Source: Bacillus ectoiniformans
GTDB lineage: Bacteria; Bacillota; Bacilli; Bacillales; Domibacillaceae
NCBI RefSeq assembly: GCF_016908875.1
Contig: NZ_JAFBES010000005.1
Span: 180,313 to 244,312, forward strand
Length of the DNA: 64,000 nt
Direction: 5' to 3'
In this document: in pieces, positions 47,352-57,666 of the stretch
Numbering within the stretch: position 1 is the stretch's first letter
How the letters are laid out: every line of letters starts with the position of its first letter
Translations under genes and position numbers: made by a program
The notes under the pieces: model-generated
The model's database searches: none
What the model was told of the DNA's origin: nothing
Seen by the model: only the letters and a program-made list of their open reading frames with translations

Positions 47352-48017
47352 ATGGACAAGAACTTAAAAGGCATAGAGTTATTGCAAGAAGGCAAAATTG
47401 AAGAAGCGTTAAAGATGTTTACAGAACAGATTGAAGCGGCTCCAAATGACCCGACCGCATATATTAATTTCGGCCATGTATTATCATCTGTGGGCGAGAA
47501 TGAAAGAGCGATCAAGTTTTATCAAAAAGCGATTGAAGTGGATCCAGAGGCAGGAGCGGCTTATTATGCGCTAGGCACGGCTTATTATAATCAAAATCAC
47601 CTAGAAGAGGCGGTTAAGCAGTTTGAGCAGGCGATACAAAAAGGCTTAGAGGAGAGCGATGCTTTCTTTATGCTTGGTATGACGCTCATTCAGCTCGATC
47701 AGTATACATTTGCTCTGCCTTACCTGCAGCGGGCAACGGAATTAAACGAACAAGATACCGAAGCCAGATTTCAGTTTGGCTTAGCTTTAGCTAAAGCAGA
47801 AGCATATGACGAGGCTATTTCACAGCTTGAAAGAGTAATTGAAGAAGATCCAGCGCATACAGATGCATTGTATAATTTGGGCGTTGCTTATGCTGGGCAT
47901 CTTGAGGATGCGGATCGCGCGCTTGACATGTTTAATCGTGCCCTAGAGATTCAGCCTGACCATATGCTGGCTGGCTACGGAAAGAAAATGATGGAAAAAA
48001 GCCGCGAGGAACAATAG
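47352..48017 (+). CDS. Tetratricopeptide repeat protein (YrrB-like)
   Basis: A 221-residue protein consisting almost wholly of about six TPR units of 34 residues (for example AYINFGHVLSSVGENERAIKFYQKA, AYYALGTAYYNQNHLEEAVKQFEQA, ALYNLGVAYAGHLEDADRALDMFNRA). It is a protein-interaction scaffold with unknown partner. The longer ORF from 47280 overlaps the mnmA terminator; AAGAGGTGTG fixes the ATG at 47352. recD2 follows 30 bp downstream, the same order as in B. subtilis. Confidence 0.9.
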   Translation: MDKNLKGIELLQEGKIEEALKMFTEQIEAAPNDPTAYINFGHVLSSVGENERAIKFYQKAIEVDPEAGAAYYALGTAYYNQNHLEEAVKQFEQAIQKGLEESDAFFMLGMTLIQLDQYTFALPYLQRATELNEQDTEARFQFGLALAKAEAYDEAISQLERVIEEDPAHTDALYNLGVAYAGHLEDADRALDMFNRALEIQPDHMLAGYGKKMMEKSREEQ

Positions 48018-48047
48018 AACGGAAGGCTAGTTAGGAGAGGGAGCTTC

Positions 48048-50450
48048 ATGGAACAGGGGACAATGGAATTATTTGCTGATGGGGAAAAATATATAAAAGG
48101 TCGGCATCTCGTCACTGTTTTTCGCAATGACAGCAACCTGTATACGGTTCTTCGAATTCGCGTGACCGAGACGAATGATGATTACCCTGAAAAGGAAGCT
48201 GTCGTCACAGGTTATTTCCCGCAAATTCAAGATCAAGAGGTCTATACATTTTACGGACAGTTTAAGGATCATCCGAAATTTGGCCGTCAATTTCATGCGA
48301 AACATGCACAAAAAGAAGTTCCGCAAACGAAACAGGGAGTCATCACCTATCTATCAAGTGATCTCTTTAAAGGAATCGGAAAAAAAACAGCTGAAACGAT
48401 TGTGGAGACACTTGGTGAACGAGCGATTGCAAAGATTATCGAAAACCCGTCTTTATTAGATGAAGTGCCAAGGCTTCCGAAAGAGAAAGCACAGAGCTTA
48501 TATGACACGCTGATGGAACATCAAGGGCTCGAACAAGTCATGGTCGCTTTGAATCAATATGGTTTTGGGCCCCAGCTATCGATGAAGATCTATCAAGCTT
48601 ACCAAGATCAGGCGATTGAAATCATCCAAAAGAATCCTTATAAACTCGTAGAAGATGTCGAGGGAATTGGTTTTGGCCGCGCGGATGAACTTGGCGCTCA
48701 AGTCGGACTTTCCGGCCAGCACCCGGACCGGATAAAGGCAGGTATACTTTTCACTGTCGAACAGCAATGTTTGCAAGAAGGCCACTGCTACCTAGAAGCT
48801 GAACTTTTACTGAAGCAAGTGAAAGAACTCTTAGAGAAGGGCGGCAAGGAACGAATTGACTTTGAATGCATTGCCGATCAATTGATTGCTTTGGAGCAGG
48901 AGAAGAAAGTAATCGGAGAAGATCAGCGAGTGTTTTTGCCTTCCCTTTATTATTCAGAAAAGGGTCTTGTTAAAAATATTGAACGCTTATTGGCGCAGAC
49001 AGAATATGAAGATCAGTTCCCGGAATCGGAATTCTTGCTTGCGCTTGGCGAACTGGAAGAGCGGACAGGTGTGCAATACGCACCTTCTCAAAAGGAAGGC
49101 ATCCAGAAAGCTTTAATGTCTCCAATGATGATTCTGACAGGCGGTCCCGGAACAGGAAAGACAACGGTGATCAAAGGAATTGTAGAATTGTTTGCCGAAC
49201 TGCATGGCTGCTCTTTGGATGTGAATGCGTATAAAAAAGAAGAGCCGTTCCCTATCAAGCTGGCAGCACCTACCGGCCGGGCAGCGAAGCGGATGTCAGA
49301 ATCAACAGGTTTGCCTGCCGTCACCATCCACCGGCTTCTCGGGTTTAGCCAAGAAAGCATGGAAAGCGATGAAGGCAAAGAAGTCGAAGGAAAACTATTG
49401 ATTATAGATGAAATGTCAATGGTCGACACGTGGCTTGCCCATCAGCTGTTTAAAGCTCTTCCGGACAACATCCAAGTCGTAGTTGTCGGAGATGAAGATC
49501 AGCTGCCGTCTGTCGGGCCTGGTCAAGTGTTAAAGGATCTGCTTGCGGCAGAAACCATTCCAACGGTGCGTCTGACGGATATATACCGGCAGGAAGAGGG
49601 GTCTTCTATTATTGATCTGGCCCACAGCATGAAGAGCGGAAGGCTTCCGGCTAACCTCACCGCTCAGCAAAAAGACCGGTCGTTTTTGCCATGTAAGGTT
49701 CACCAAATTCCTGAAGTGGTGGAAAAAGTCGTTCAAAATGCGATTAAAAAAGGGTTCACGGCAAAAGATATCCAAGTGCTTGCGCCGATGTATAAAGGGC
49801 CTGCTGGAATTGACCGGTTAAATGAAATTCTTCAGGAGATCTTAAATCCTAATCCAGATGGAACAAGAAAGCAGCTGGCTTTTGGCGATGTGCAGTACCG
49901 AATTGGAGACAAAGTTCTGCAGCTGGTGAATCAGCCGGAACAGAATGTGTTCAACGGTGACATCGGGGAAGTTGTTTCCATCTTTTACGCAAAGGAAAAT
50001 ACAGAAAAGCAGGATATGCTGATTGTTTCCTATGAAGGAAATGAAGTGACCTATACGAGACAGGACTTAAATCAGGTCACTCATGCCTTTTGCTGCTCGA
50101 TTCATAAGTCTCAGGGGAGCGAATTTCCGATTGTGATATTGCCTGTCGTAAAAAGCTATTACCGGATGCTGAGAAGAAATTTACTGTATACAGCGATCAC
50201 CCGGAGTAAGCAATTTCTCATTCTGTGCGGGGAAGAGGATGCGTTTCGGCTTGGTGTCGAAAGGAAAGACGATTTAACAAGGAAAACCTCACTTGCAGAA
50301 AAGCTGAAGCAGCAGCTTGCGTTGAATAACGAAACGAAAGAAGCCACTGCTATAGAAACAGAAGAAAGTCTAACCACTGAAGAAATGCTTTCGTCCATCG
50401 ATCCTATGATTGGAATGGAAAACATTACGCCTTATGATTTTCTAGACTAA
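48048..50450 (+). CDS. recD2: ATP-dependent DNA helicase RecD2
   Basis: An 800-residue SF1B 5'-3' helicase (YrrC) in repair and fork progression. An OB-like N-terminal domain is followed by helix-hairpin-helix motifs (FKGIGKKTAETIVETLG, DVEGIGFGRADELGA), motif I GGPGTGKTTVIKG near residue 366, motif Ia APTGRAAKRM, motif II LLIIDEMSMVD, motif III VGDEDQLPSVGPGQVL, and the C-terminal motifs HKSQGSEF and YTAITRSK. No RecBC-type partner is needed in the D2 class. The length matches B. subtilis. Confidence 0.95.
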   Translation: MEQGTMELFADGEKYIKGRHLVTVFRNDSNLYTVLRIRVTETNDDYPEKEAVVTGYFPQIQDQEVYTFYGQFKDHPKFGRQFHAKHAQKEVPQTKQGVITYLSSDLFKGIGKKTAETIVETLGERAIAKIIENPSLLDEVPRLPKEKAQSLYDTLMEHQGLEQVMVALNQYGFGPQLSMKIYQAYQDQAIEIIQKNPYKLVEDVEGIGFGRADELGAQVGLSGQHPDRIKAGILFTVEQQCLQEGHCYLEAELLLKQVKELLEKGGKERIDFECIADQLIALEQEKKVIGEDQRVFLPSLYYSEKGLVKNIERLLAQTEYEDQFPESEFLLALGELEERTGVQYAPSQKEGIQKALMSPMMILTGGPGTGKTTVIKGIVELFAELHGCSLDVNAYKKEEPFPIKLAAPTGRAAKRMSESTGLPAVTIHRLLGFSQESMESDEGKEVEGKLLIIDEMSMVDTWLAHQLFKALPDNIQVVVVGDEDQLPSVGPGQVLKDLLAAETIPTVRLTDIYRQEEGSSIIDLAHSMKSGRLPANLTAQQKDRSFLPCKVHQIPEVVEKVVQNAIKKGFTAKDIQVLAPMYKGPAGIDRLNEILQEILNPNPDGTRKQLAFGDVQYRIGDKVLQLVNQPEQNVFNGDIGEVVSIFYAKENTEKQDMLIVSYEGNEVTYTRQDLNQVTHAFCCSIHKSQGSEFPIVILPVVKSYYRMLRRNLLYTAITRSKQFLILCGEEDAFRLGVERKDDLTRKTSLAEKLKQQLALNNETKEATAIETEESLTTEEMLSSIDPMIGMENITPYDFLD

Positions 50451-50564
50451 GAAAACACTAAAGAAGTCGGGATGTTATTGAAATCATTCCCGGGCATGTA
50501 TAAAAAATGAATCTTCTGTCAACTCTTATTATCACCAAGATTGTGAAGTGAGAGGTGACGGAAA

Positions 50565-50753
50565 GTGTTTAAGTGTCCGAACTGTCAAAGCAAACAAATA
50601 GGAAAAATAGGATCCAATCAATTTTATTGCTGGAACTGCTGCATCGAGCTTTCAGTAGTAAAAGATGTGATTTCGGTTCATCAAGTAGAGGAAGATGGAT
50701 CTTTAAGTTCGCTTGACGATTTGTTTGCTGAGGACGAAAGACGGCTCAGTTAG
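50565..50753 (+). CDS. Small zinc-ribbon protein
   Basis: A 62-residue protein with a four-cysteine zinc ribbon (CPNCQSKQIG...FYCWNC) and an acidic tail ending DDLFAEDERRLS. The start is GTG at 50565 with GAGGTGACGG in front. Similar small proteins lie between recD2 and alaS in other Bacillaceae; function unknown. Confidence 0.75.
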   Translation: MFKCPNCQSKQIGKIGSNQFYCWNCCIELSVVKDVISVHQVEEDGSLSSLDDLFAEDERRLS

Positions 50754-50828
50754 GGCGTTCCATCCATTCTAAGCGCATATGTCCGGACGCCCTTGGAGCT
50801 GACAAAACATGAGCGGAGGGGTTTAGAC

Positions 50829-50957
50829 ATGACAAAAACAATGAGTTCATTGGTCGGGCTGGGTGCCGGCATGGCAGTAATGGCCATGATCAACCGCAAT
50901 AACAATAACTCAAAGTTAAGCCGGAGAATGGTTAAGCGTATGAAGCGTATGTTTTAA
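50829..50957 (+). CDS. YrzQ-like small protein (DUF3918)
   Basis: A 42-residue protein: a glycine/methionine-rich hydrophobic N-terminus (MSSLVGLGAGMAVMAMINRN) and a basic tail of RRMVKRMKRMF type. The length, basic tail and position before the AI-2E-family gene fit YrzQ of B. subtilis. GGAGGGG lies in front of the ATG. The segment may insert into the membrane. Function unknown. Confidence 0.75.
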   Translation: MTKTMSSLVGLGAGMAVMAMINRNNNNSKLSRRMVKRMKRMF

Positions 50958-51002
50958 GAAATAGGAGTCTAAATTAACAGTAGGGCACCTAACTGCAAAG
51001 AG

Positions 51003-51035
51003 AAGGCCGCAGGAATATTCCGCGCGGTCTTTTTG
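51003..51035 (+). terminator. Terminator after the yrzQ-like gene
   Basis: AAGGCCGC ... GCGGTCTT stem (with small internal loop) followed by TTTTT. Confidence 0.75.
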
Positions 51036-51122
51036 TTCATTCGTTTAAATGAATGAATAGAAATCCTCGGTTTAGCCGCAAACTAACAGATATCACTTTG
51101 ATCATAAAAGGATGTCTGAGAG

Positions 51123-52202
51123 ATGGAAAGTAATTTGAAATTAAGGTGGCTATATATAGCCAGTGCCGCGTTAGTAACGCTCTTATTTATTTATGTCTTG
51201 TTTTTATTGCGTCCGCTCTTAATGCCGGTGTTCAGTATTGTGCTGGTCAGTCTGCTTCCCTTTCTGCTGGGTGGGTTTATCGCTTACCTGCTGCATCCGC
51301 TCGTGGAAAAGATTATAGAGCAGGGATTTACAAGGACTTGGGCCATTCTATTTATATATTTTCTGTTTTTCGGTGCTGCGGGGTACGCGGTGTATAAAGG
51401 AACGCCGCTGTTTATTCACCAGCTGAGAGATTTATCTGCAAGTGCCCCCGAGCTCTCTGCTTTATATGAGAAACAAATGACTGCGTTGCAGGATCAAACG
51501 GTCAATTGGCCAGATGGGCTGCAGGAAGAGCTCCGCGAAAGAATCAGAGGGTTTGAAGTGTGGCTGACAGGCCTATTCGAAACGATGATGAACTTGCTCA
51601 TGAAAGCTGTCAACTTTTTGTTGGTTCTCGCTGTTGTTCCGTTTATTTCCTTCTATTTATTAAAGGATATTAGACGGGTGAAGAAAGTGATGTGGAAGGC
51701 CGCGCCGATTCGCTGGCGCAGGAAAGTTCTCAGGTTTGTGAAAGAACTGGATAATTCGCTTGGCTGCTATATCCGCGGACAGTTGATTGTTTGTCTGTTG
51801 ACAGGAGGAATCGCCGCTTTATTGTTTTATATGATTGGACTCCGGTACCCGATCCTGCTGGGGGTTATTATCGGCGCAACAAATGTCATTCCCTATTTTG
51901 GTCCGATCATCGGGGCGGTGCCTGCTGTATTTATTGCCCTTACCATGTCCCCGACAATGGCCATTTACACGGCTATCATCGTGTTTGCACTGCAGTTTTT
52001 GGAAGGAAACTTATTGTCGCCTTGGATCATGGGCAGAAGCCTTCATCTCCATCCATTGGTCATTATAGGGGCTTTGCTGCTAGGAGGAGAAGCGGGCGGC
52101 ATCCCTGGGCTTATTTTTGCTGTACCAATTCTTATTTTTTTCAAAGCGGCATTTTTCGCGGAAAAGCGAGCAAAAGCTCAGAAGCCTAAAGCCGCACATT
52201 GA
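51123..52202 (+). CDS. AI-2E family transporter (YrrI-like)
   Basis: A 359-residue membrane protein of the AI-2E/PerM family with about eight helices in the known pattern: two or three N-terminal helices, a soluble loop (about 95-150) and a C-terminal block with VVPFISFYLLKD, GVIIGATNVIPYFGPIIGAVPA and QFLEGNLLSPWIMGRSLHLHPLVII. Members are antiporters or exporters with varied substrates; the autoinducer name is historical. The last codons contain the -35 box of the alaS promoter. Confidence 0.9.
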   Translation: MESNLKLRWLYIASAALVTLLFIYVLFLLRPLLMPVFSIVLVSLLPFLLGGFIAYLLHPLVEKIIEQGFTRTWAILFIYFLFFGAAGYAVYKGTPLFIHQLRDLSASAPELSALYEKQMTALQDQTVNWPDGLQEELRERIRGFEVWLTGLFETMMNLLMKAVNFLLVLAVVPFISFYLLKDIRRVKKVMWKAAPIRWRRKVLRFVKELDNSLGCYIRGQLIVCLLTGGIAALLFYMIGLRYPILLGVIIGATNVIPYFGPIIGAVPAVFIALTMSPTMAIYTAIIVFALQFLEGNLLSPWIMGRSLHLHPLVIIGALLLGGEAGGIPGLIFAVPILIFFKAAFFAEKRAKAQKPKAAH

Positions 52203-52227
52203 CAAAAGGAGCATAAATTTCTATAAT
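52199..52227 (+). promoter_or_regulatory. Sigma-A promoter of alaS, overlapping the upstream stop codon
   Basis: Consensus TTGACA (52199-52204), 17 bases, consensus TATAAT (52222-52227). The TGA stop of the upstream gene lies within the -35 box. Confidence 0.92.
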
Positions 52228-52233
52228 TCGATG

Positions 52234-52493
52234 TATAATCATTTCATAATTTAAATTGACGAAGGACCCAGTATGTTATAGACCATCTTATGTGCCCTGC
52301 ACACTTAGAGAGGAATTTCCTTGGCTGAAAGAAATTCTAGATGAAGGATAACAGAAAGCTAGTCCGGAGAGCAGTTAATACCTGCCGTCTGCCGCGTTAA
52401 GGCGTAAGAGAGATGGATCTGCATGTTGAGGTTCATAATCAGGGTGGTACCGCGAAAAGCTTCGTCCCTGTCCGGGGATCGGGGCTTTTTTTG
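52234..52493 (+). promoter_or_regulatory. T-box leader of alaS, specifier probably GCT (Ala)
   Basis: The T-box AGGGTGGTACCGCG starts at 52441. The terminator (AAGCTTCGTCCC...GGGGATCGGGGCTT plus T-run) is at about 52456-52493. Stem I carries TTCCTTGGCTGAAAG and the specifier region GATAACAGAAAGCTAGTC, where GCT at 52358-52360 reads alanine. Confidence 0.9.
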
Positions 52494-52550
52494 TTGTCTT
52501 CAAGCAGGTTGGCAAACAAATTTTACATAAAATGAGGGAGGAAATTACTT

Positions 52551-55184
52551 ATGAAATCATTGACGGGTGCACAAATTCGACAAATGTTTTTAGACTTTTT
52601 CCAAGAGAAGGATCACCGGATTGAGCCAAGCGCTCCACTGGTTCCGCATGATGATCCAAGTTTATTGTGGATTAACAGCGGTGTAGCGACTTTAAAGAAA
52701 TACTTCGATGGACGCGTAATCCCGGAGAATCCAAGAATTACGAATGCACAAAAATCGATTCGTACAAATGATATTGAAAATGTGGGTAAAACAGCTCGGC
52801 ATCACACGTTTTTTGAAATGCTGGGTAACTTCTCGATCGGAGAATATTTCAAAAAAGAAGCGATCCACTGGGCGTGGGAATTCTTAACTTCAGAAAAATG
52901 GATGGCATTTGATCCTGAAAAGTTATCTGTAACGATCCATCCAGAAGATGAAGAAGCGTTCGACATCTGGTTAAATGAGGTCGGCGTACCAGAGGAGCGG
53001 ATCATTCGTTTAGAAGGAAACTTCTGGGATATTGGTGAAGGCCCAAGCGGACCTAATACCGAGATTTTCTATGACCGCGGTGAAGCATATGGAGCGGACG
53101 CAAATGATCCGGAATTGTATCCAGGTGGCGAAAATGACCGCTATTTAGAAGTGTGGAACCTGGTATTCTCCCAATTCAACCACAATCCGGACGGCACTTA
53201 CACACCGCTTCCGAAAAAGAATATTGATACGGGCATGGGGCTTGAACGAATGGCTTCTGTCGTTCAGGAAGTTCCGACTAACTTTGATACAGATTTGTTT
53301 ATTCCAATCATTCAGGCAACGGAGCAGGTATCAGGGCAGAAATATCGTGAAAATGACGAAAAAGATGTAGCGTTTAAAGTCATTGCCGACCATATTCGTA
53401 CCGTCGCTTTTGCTGTTGGAGATGGGGCTCTGCCTTCGAATGAAGGTCGCGGATACGTACTACGCCGCTTGCTGCGCCGTGCGGTTCGTTATGCGAAGCA
53501 AATTAACATCAACCGTCCATTTATGTATGAATTAGTACCTGTCGTCGGTGAAATTATGAAAGATTTCTATCCGGAAGTCAGCGCAAAAACGGAATTCATT
53601 CAAAAGGTAATTAAAAATGAAGAAGAGCGTTTCCACGAAACATTGAATGAAGGACTGGCGATCCTATCTAGCGTGATTGAAAAGGCGAAATCAAAAGGCT
53701 CTGACTCCATTGCAGGAGAAGACATTTTCCGTCTGTATGACACATATGGATTCCCGGTCGAATTAACGGAAGAGTACGCGGAAGAAGAAGGCATGAAAGT
53801 CGATCATGAAGGCTTTGAGCGCGAAATGGCCAGCCAGCGTGAACGTGCCCGTTCCGCTCGCCAAGAAGTAGGTTCTATGCAAGTCCAAGGCGGTGTGCTT
53901 GGAGATATTAAAACGAAAAGTACATTTATTGGCTACAATCAGTTAGAAACGGAAGCAACAGTCGAAGTTATTGTATTGAATGGCGAGTTGGCTGAAGAAG
54001 CAACTGCAGGTCAAGAAATTCAATTTATTTTAGATCAAACGCCATTCTATGCAGAGAGCGGCGGACAAATAGCAGATAAAGGTGAATTATCAGCCGGGGA
54101 TGTACAAGTAACGGTTGAAGATGTGCAGAAAGCGCCTAATGGACAAAATATTCACCGCGCTGTCATTCAAACCGGCGTATTAAAAACTGGCCAAAAGGTG
54201 AAAGCGGCGGTTGACCCTGTTTCAAGAGGAAAGGTCATCAAAAACCATACTGCTACTCACTTGCTGCACCAAGCATTAAAAGACGTACTTGGAACGCACG
54301 TCAACCAAGCGGGATCACAAGTTGGACCGGATCGTCTTCGATTCGACTTCTCTCATTTTGGCCAAGTGCAGCCGGAAGAGCTTGAGCAGATTGAAACGAA
54401 AGTAAACGAAAAAATCTGGAACAGCATAGAGGTCGATATTGCTGACAAATCTCTTGATGAAGCGAAAGCAATGGGAGCGATGGCACTATTCGGAGAAAAA
54501 TACGGAGACATCGTGCGCGTTGTTTCAGTTGGAGATTACAGCCTGGAACTATGCGGAGGCTGCCATGTGCCGAACACTTCTGTCATTGGCTTATTTAAAA
54601 TTGTCTCTGAAGGCGGAATTGGTGCGGGAACTCGCCGGATCGAAGCAGTAACTGGCGAAGCGGCTTATCAAATGTTAAACAGCCAGGTCGCTTTACTGAA
54701 AGAAGCAGCCGGCAAGTTAAAAACGAACCCAAAAGATATTCTGGTTAAGGTTGACACGCTTCAAGCTGAAATGAAAGAACTTCAGCGTGAGAATGAATCA
54801 CTTGCACAAAAATTGTCTAATATAGAAGCAGGCAGTCTTTTAGACAATGTGAAAGAAACAGACGGCGTAAAATATTTAGCTGCTAAAGTACAGGCGTCCG
54901 ATATGAATAACTTGCGTTCTATGGCTGATGACTTGAAGCAGAAATTAGATTCAGGCATCATTGTCCTTGTCGCGCCAGGAGAAGATAAAGTAAATATTAT
55001 CGCTGGGGTGACGAAGGATTTAGTAGAGAAAGGCTATCATGCCGGCAAGCTTGTGAAAGAAGTGGCTACTCGCTGCGGAGGAAGCGGCGGCGGCCGTCCT
55101 GATATGGCACAAGCGGGAGGGAAAGATCCTTCTAAAGCAGATGAGGCTCTGCAATTTGTTGAAGAATGGATCAAATCCGTTTGA
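52551..55184 (+). CDS. alaS: Alanyl-tRNA synthetase
   Basis: An 877-residue class II synthetase. The catalytic core (about 1-240) has [15 protein letters not shown] and the [18 protein letters not shown] segment. The tRNA-recognition domain follows, then the editing domain with zinc motif [11 protein letters not shown] (near residue 567) and CGGCHV (near residue 667), and the C-Ala domain (about 735-877) ending with [15 protein letters not shown]. All editing residues appear present. The start follows GAGGGAGG; regulated by the T-box. Confidence 0.97.
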   Translation: MKSLTGAQIRQMFLDFFQEKDHRIEPSAPLVPHDDPSLLWINSGVATLKKYFDGRVIPENPRITNAQKSIRTNDIENVGKTARHHTFFEMLGNFSIGEYFKKEAIHWAWEFLTSEKWMAFDPEKLSVTIHPEDEEAFDIWLNEVGVPEERIIRLEGNFWDIGEGPSGPNTEIFYDRGEAYGADANDPELYPGGENDRYLEVWNLVFSQFNHNPDGTYTPLPKKNIDTGMGLERMASVVQEVPTNFDTDLFIPIIQATEQVSGQKYRENDEKDVAFKVIADHIRTVAFAVGDGALPSNEGRGYVLRRLLRRAVRYAKQININRPFMYELVPVVGEIMKDFYPEVSAKTEFIQKVIKNEEERFHETLNEGLAILSSVIEKAKSKGSDSIAGEDIFRLYDTYGFPVELTEEYAEEEGMKVDHEGFEREMASQRERARSARQEVGSMQVQGGVLGDIKTKSTFIGYNQLETEATVEVIVLNGELAEEATAGQEIQFILDQTPFYAESGGQIADKGELSAGDVQVTVEDVQKAPNGQNIHRAVIQTGVLKTGQKVKAAVDPVSRGKVIKNHTATHLLHQALKDVLGTHVNQAGSQVGPDRLRFDFSHFGQVQPEELEQIETKVNEKIWNSIEVDIADKSLDEAKAMGAMALFGEKYGDIVRVVSVGDYSLELCGGCHVPNTSVIGLFKIVSEGGIGAGTRRIEAVTGEAAYQMLNSQVALLKEAAGKLKTNPKDILVKVDTLQAEMKELQRENESLAQKLSNIEAGSLLDNVKETDGVKYLAAKVQASDMNNLRSMADDLKQKLDSGIIVLVAPGEDKVNIIAGVTKDLVEKGYHAGKLVKEVATRCGGSGGGRPDMAQAGGKDPSKADEALQFVEEWIKSV

Positions 55185-55264
55185 TTCCTATAAGTTTTCA
55201 TGTACAATGGGAATATAATGTACAAAAGCGGCTTTCACTCTAAGCCTAAAGCGAGGTGCTAATA

Positions 55265-55531
55265 ATGAGCTCTTTTGATCAAACGATGAGATTTAACTTT
55301 CCGGAAGAACCGTTTGAACAGGATGTAGAAGAGGTGCTTTTTAAAGTATATGATGCTCTTCAAGAAAAAGGGTATCAGCCGATTAATCAGATTGTTGGCT
55401 ATTTGCTTTCCGGCGATCCAGCTTATATACCGCGCCATAATGATGCACGAAATTTAATTCGCAAGCTTGAACGTGATGAAATCATCGAAGAGCTTGTGAA
55501 AACGTACCTGAAACAACAGCGAGAGGACTAA
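55265..55531 (+). CDS. IreB-family regulatory protein (YrzL, UPF0297)
   Basis: An 88-residue protein with the family N-terminus [15 protein letters not shown] and [33 protein letters not shown]. In Enterococcus, IreB is a substrate of the PASTA kinase IreK. A GTG at 55256 also reads in, but AGGTG placement and length favour the ATG at 55265. It forms the standard trio with ruvX and the DUF1292 gene. Confidence 0.93.
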   Translation: MSSFDQTMRFNFPEEPFEQDVEEVLFKVYDALQEKGYQPINQIVGYLLSGDPAYIPRHNDARNLIRKLERDEIIEELVKTYLKQQRED

Positions 55532-55538
55532 CTTTTTT

Positions 55539-55955
55539 ATGAGAGTGATGGGCTTAGATGTCGGCTCAAAAACAGTGGGTGTGGCAATCAGCGATGCATT
55601 AGGCTGGACAGCCCAAGGGATTGAAACGATTAAGATTGATGAAGACAAAAAGATGTACGGGCTGGACAGGCTCGAAGCTTTGTGCAAAGAGTATGAAGTG
55701 GATCGGTTTGTCGTCGGCCTTCCTAAGAATATGAATAACACGATCGGCCCAAGAGGAGAAGCTTCTCAAGCATTTGCGAAAATGCTTGAGAACCATTTCT
55801 CCCTGCCTGTGGTATTATGGGATGAGCGTCTGACAACAATGGCAGCTGAAAGAGTCTTAATTGATGCGGATGTCAGCCGCAAGAAAAGAAAGAAAGTAAT
55901 TGATAAAATGGCTGCAATGATGATCCTTCAAGGATATCTTGACAGCCAAAAATAA
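55539..55955 (+). CDS. ruvX: Putative pre-16S rRNA nuclease / Holliday junction resolvase RuvX (YqgF)
   Basis: A 138-residue RNase H-fold protein with [15 protein letters not shown] at the N-terminus, [16 protein letters not shown] in the middle and [15 protein letters not shown] near residue 95. These supply the acidic catalytic residues. Family members process the 16S rRNA 5' end, with a resolvase role debated. It is 7 bp after the IreB-family gene. Confidence 0.94.
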   Translation: MRVMGLDVGSKTVGVAISDALGWTAQGIETIKIDEDKKMYGLDRLEALCKEYEVDRFVVGLPKNMNNTIGPRGEASQAFAKMLENHFSLPVVLWDERLTTMAAERVLIDADVSRKKRKKVIDKMAAMMILQGYLDSQK

Positions 55956-55968
55956 TGAGGTGAAAATA

Positions 55969-56256
55969 ATGGAACACGGCGAAAAGCAAATTACTATTAT
56001 TGATGAGAATGGAAATGAACAATTATGTGAGGTATTATTCACATTTGATTCGGAAGAATTTAATAAATCTTACGTTCTTTACTTCCCAGTAGGAGCAGAA
56101 GAAGATGACAATGAAGAAATCGAAATTCACGCATCTTCATTTGTTTCTAACGATGACAATACAGATGGTGAACTAAGCCCGATCGAAACAGATGAAGAGT
56201 GGGACATGATCGAAGAAATGCTAAACACTTTCCTTGACGAGGAAGAAGAAGAGTAA
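55969..56256 (+). CDS. DUF1292 acidic protein (YrzB-like)
   Basis: A 95-residue very acidic protein ([44 protein letters not shown]) ending in a DEEEEE-type tail. DUF1292 proteins follow ruvX in Firmicutes; function unknown. The ORF extends to 55939, but GAGGTGAAA fixes the ATG at 55969. Confidence 0.92.
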   Translation: MEHGEKQITIIDENGNEQLCEVLFTFDSEEFNKSYVLYFPVGAEEDDNEEIEIHASSFVSNDDNTDGELSPIETDEEWDMIEEMLNTFLDEEEEE

Positions 56257-56262
56257 AAAATG

Positions 56263-56288
56263 AGGATCGAGCTTGCTCGATCCTTTTT
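56263..56288 (+). terminator. Terminator after the yrzB-like gene
   Basis: AGGATCGAGC, a two-base loop, GCTCGATCCT, then TTTT. Confidence 0.92.
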
Positions 56289-56329
56289 ATTTGCGCGAAA
56301 ACAGCAAACATTTCCTGCATACAGTAGTA

Positions 56330-56357
56330 GTGACAGTACATGCGGTTATAGTATAAT
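56330..56357 (+). promoter_or_regulatory. Sigma-A promoter of mltG
   Basis: GTGACA (56330-56335), 16 bases, TATAAT (56352-56357), 43 bp before the start codon. Confidence 0.65.
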
Positions 56358-56400
56358 ATAAATAAAAAATGTCCCGTTTTATGTTGAAAGGGGAAAGTCT

Positions 56401-57516
56401 ATGTCGAATCAGTCTTACAATCAGCCTCCGGCCAAAAAAAGACGAATAAAAAGAGCTGTTTTACTTCTTTTTATCGGCTTTATCGTTTTAGTAGGAGGGG
56501 GCGCAGCTGCTGGATATTACTTTATTCAGTCTGCGTTAAAGCCAGTCGATCCAGGCGACCAGACTCTAAAGCCTGTGTCGGTTCCCATAGGATCAAGCTT
56601 GTCTGAAATTGCAGTCATGCTGGAAGAAGAAGGTATTGTCAAAAAAGCAGAAGTGTTTAAATACTATGCGAAATTTAAAAATGAAGAAGATTTTCAAGCG
56701 GGAGAATACCAATTTTCTCCATCAATGACGATGGATGAATTGATCAAGAGCTTAAAAACAGGGAAAGTCTTTACAGAAGCTCCGGTAAAGGTCGCCATTC
56801 CTGAAGGCTATCAATTAACCCAAATCGCGGAAATCATTGAAAAGCATTCGGATCATAAAAAAGAAGACGTGTTAAAAGTCATGAATGACAAAGCATTTAT
56901 TAACCAAATGATCAAAAAATATCCGGAATTATTGACTAATGAAGTTTTTGCCGCCAATATAAAATATCCGCTAGAAGGATATCTATATCCCGCGACTTAT
57001 CATTATGGAGACAAAAAAGTACCTGTTGAGAAAATTGTTGAAGATATGCTGAAGAAAACAGATCATGTGCTGGCTCAATACCGCACGTCTATGGCGGCGA
57101 AACAAATGTCTGCCCATAAGCTGTTAACTATGTCGTCACTTATTGAGGAAGAAGCGACAGCCAAGGCGGATCGCCATAAGATCGCCAGCGTGTTCTACAA
57201 CCGTCTTGATGCGGGTATGCCTCTTCAGACGGATCCAACGGTGTTATACGCGCTCGGAGGTCACAAGGGCCGCGTGCTATATGAGGATTTAAAAGTCGAT
57301 TCGCCATATAATACGTATCAAGTGAAGGGACTTACGCCGGGACCGATTGGAAACAGCGGAGTGACTTCAATGGAAGCTGCCTTAAACCCTGAAGAAACCG
57401 ATTATTTATATTTCCTTGCTTCACCGGCAGGGGATGTATATTATGCGAAAACATTAGCTGAACATAACCGTTTAAAGAAAGAACATATCACAAGCCATTA
57501 CGAAAAACAAAATTAA
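56401..57516 (+). CDS. mltG: Endolytic transglycosylase MltG
   Basis: A 371-residue membrane-anchored wall enzyme (YrrL/YceG family). A basic N-terminus (KKRRIKRA) and one membrane helix (about 20-42) come first. A LysM-like region (VPIGSSLSEIAVMLEEEGIV) and the catalytic YceG domain follow, with the active-site glutamate in MSSLIEEEATAKADRHKIASVFYNRL and LQTDPTVLYALG. It cuts nascent glycan strands and may terminate them. GAAAGGGGAAAG precedes the ATG. Confidence 0.95.
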   Translation: MSNQSYNQPPAKKRRIKRAVLLLFIGFIVLVGGGAAAGYYFIQSALKPVDPGDQTLKPVSVPIGSSLSEIAVMLEEEGIVKKAEVFKYYAKFKNEEDFQAGEYQFSPSMTMDELIKSLKTGKVFTEAPVKVAIPEGYQLTQIAEIIEKHSDHKKEDVLKVMNDKAFINQMIKKYPELLTNEVFAANIKYPLEGYLYPATYHYGDKKVPVEKIVEDMLKKTDHVLAQYRTSMAAKQMSAHKLLTMSSLIEEEATAKADRHKIASVFYNRLDAGMPLQTDPTVLYALGGHKGRVLYEDLKVDSPYNTYQVKGLTPGPIGNSGVTSMEAALNPEETDYLYFLASPAGDVYYAKTLAEHNRLKKEHITSHYEKQN

Positions 57517-57522
57517 CCACAG

Positions 57523-57549
57523 AGAGAGAAAAGTCGCTTTTCTCTCTTT
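57523..57549 (+). terminator. Terminator after mltG
   Basis: AGAGAGAAAAG, three-base loop, CTTTTCTCTCT, then TTA. Confidence 0.8.
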
Positions 57550-57571
57550 ATTATGTTAGAATTATTCAAGT

Positions 57572-57666
57572 GTTTTTTAGAAAAGCAGATACGAGATCAT
57601 TTGAATGAGAAAGCTGACTGAGCTTTCTTCTTTTTCTTGTTACGCGTTTTTTAGAGAAGGGGATAC
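57572..57666 (+). promoter_or_regulatory. trmR leader: two 21-bp direct repeats flanking a terminator-like hairpin
   Basis: Copies at 57572-57592 and 57646-57666 (GTTTTTTAGA...GATAC) agree at 18 of 21 bases; the second contains the trmR ribosome binding site. Between them AGAAAGCT/AGCTTTCT at 57608-57628 is followed by a T-rich tail. It looks like an attenuator, or the end of a short transcript. Confidence 0.45.

Noticed and set aside
50468..50492. Hairpin after recD2 (GGGATG...CATTCCC) as terminator
   Set aside because: It has a bulge and no T-run behind it.
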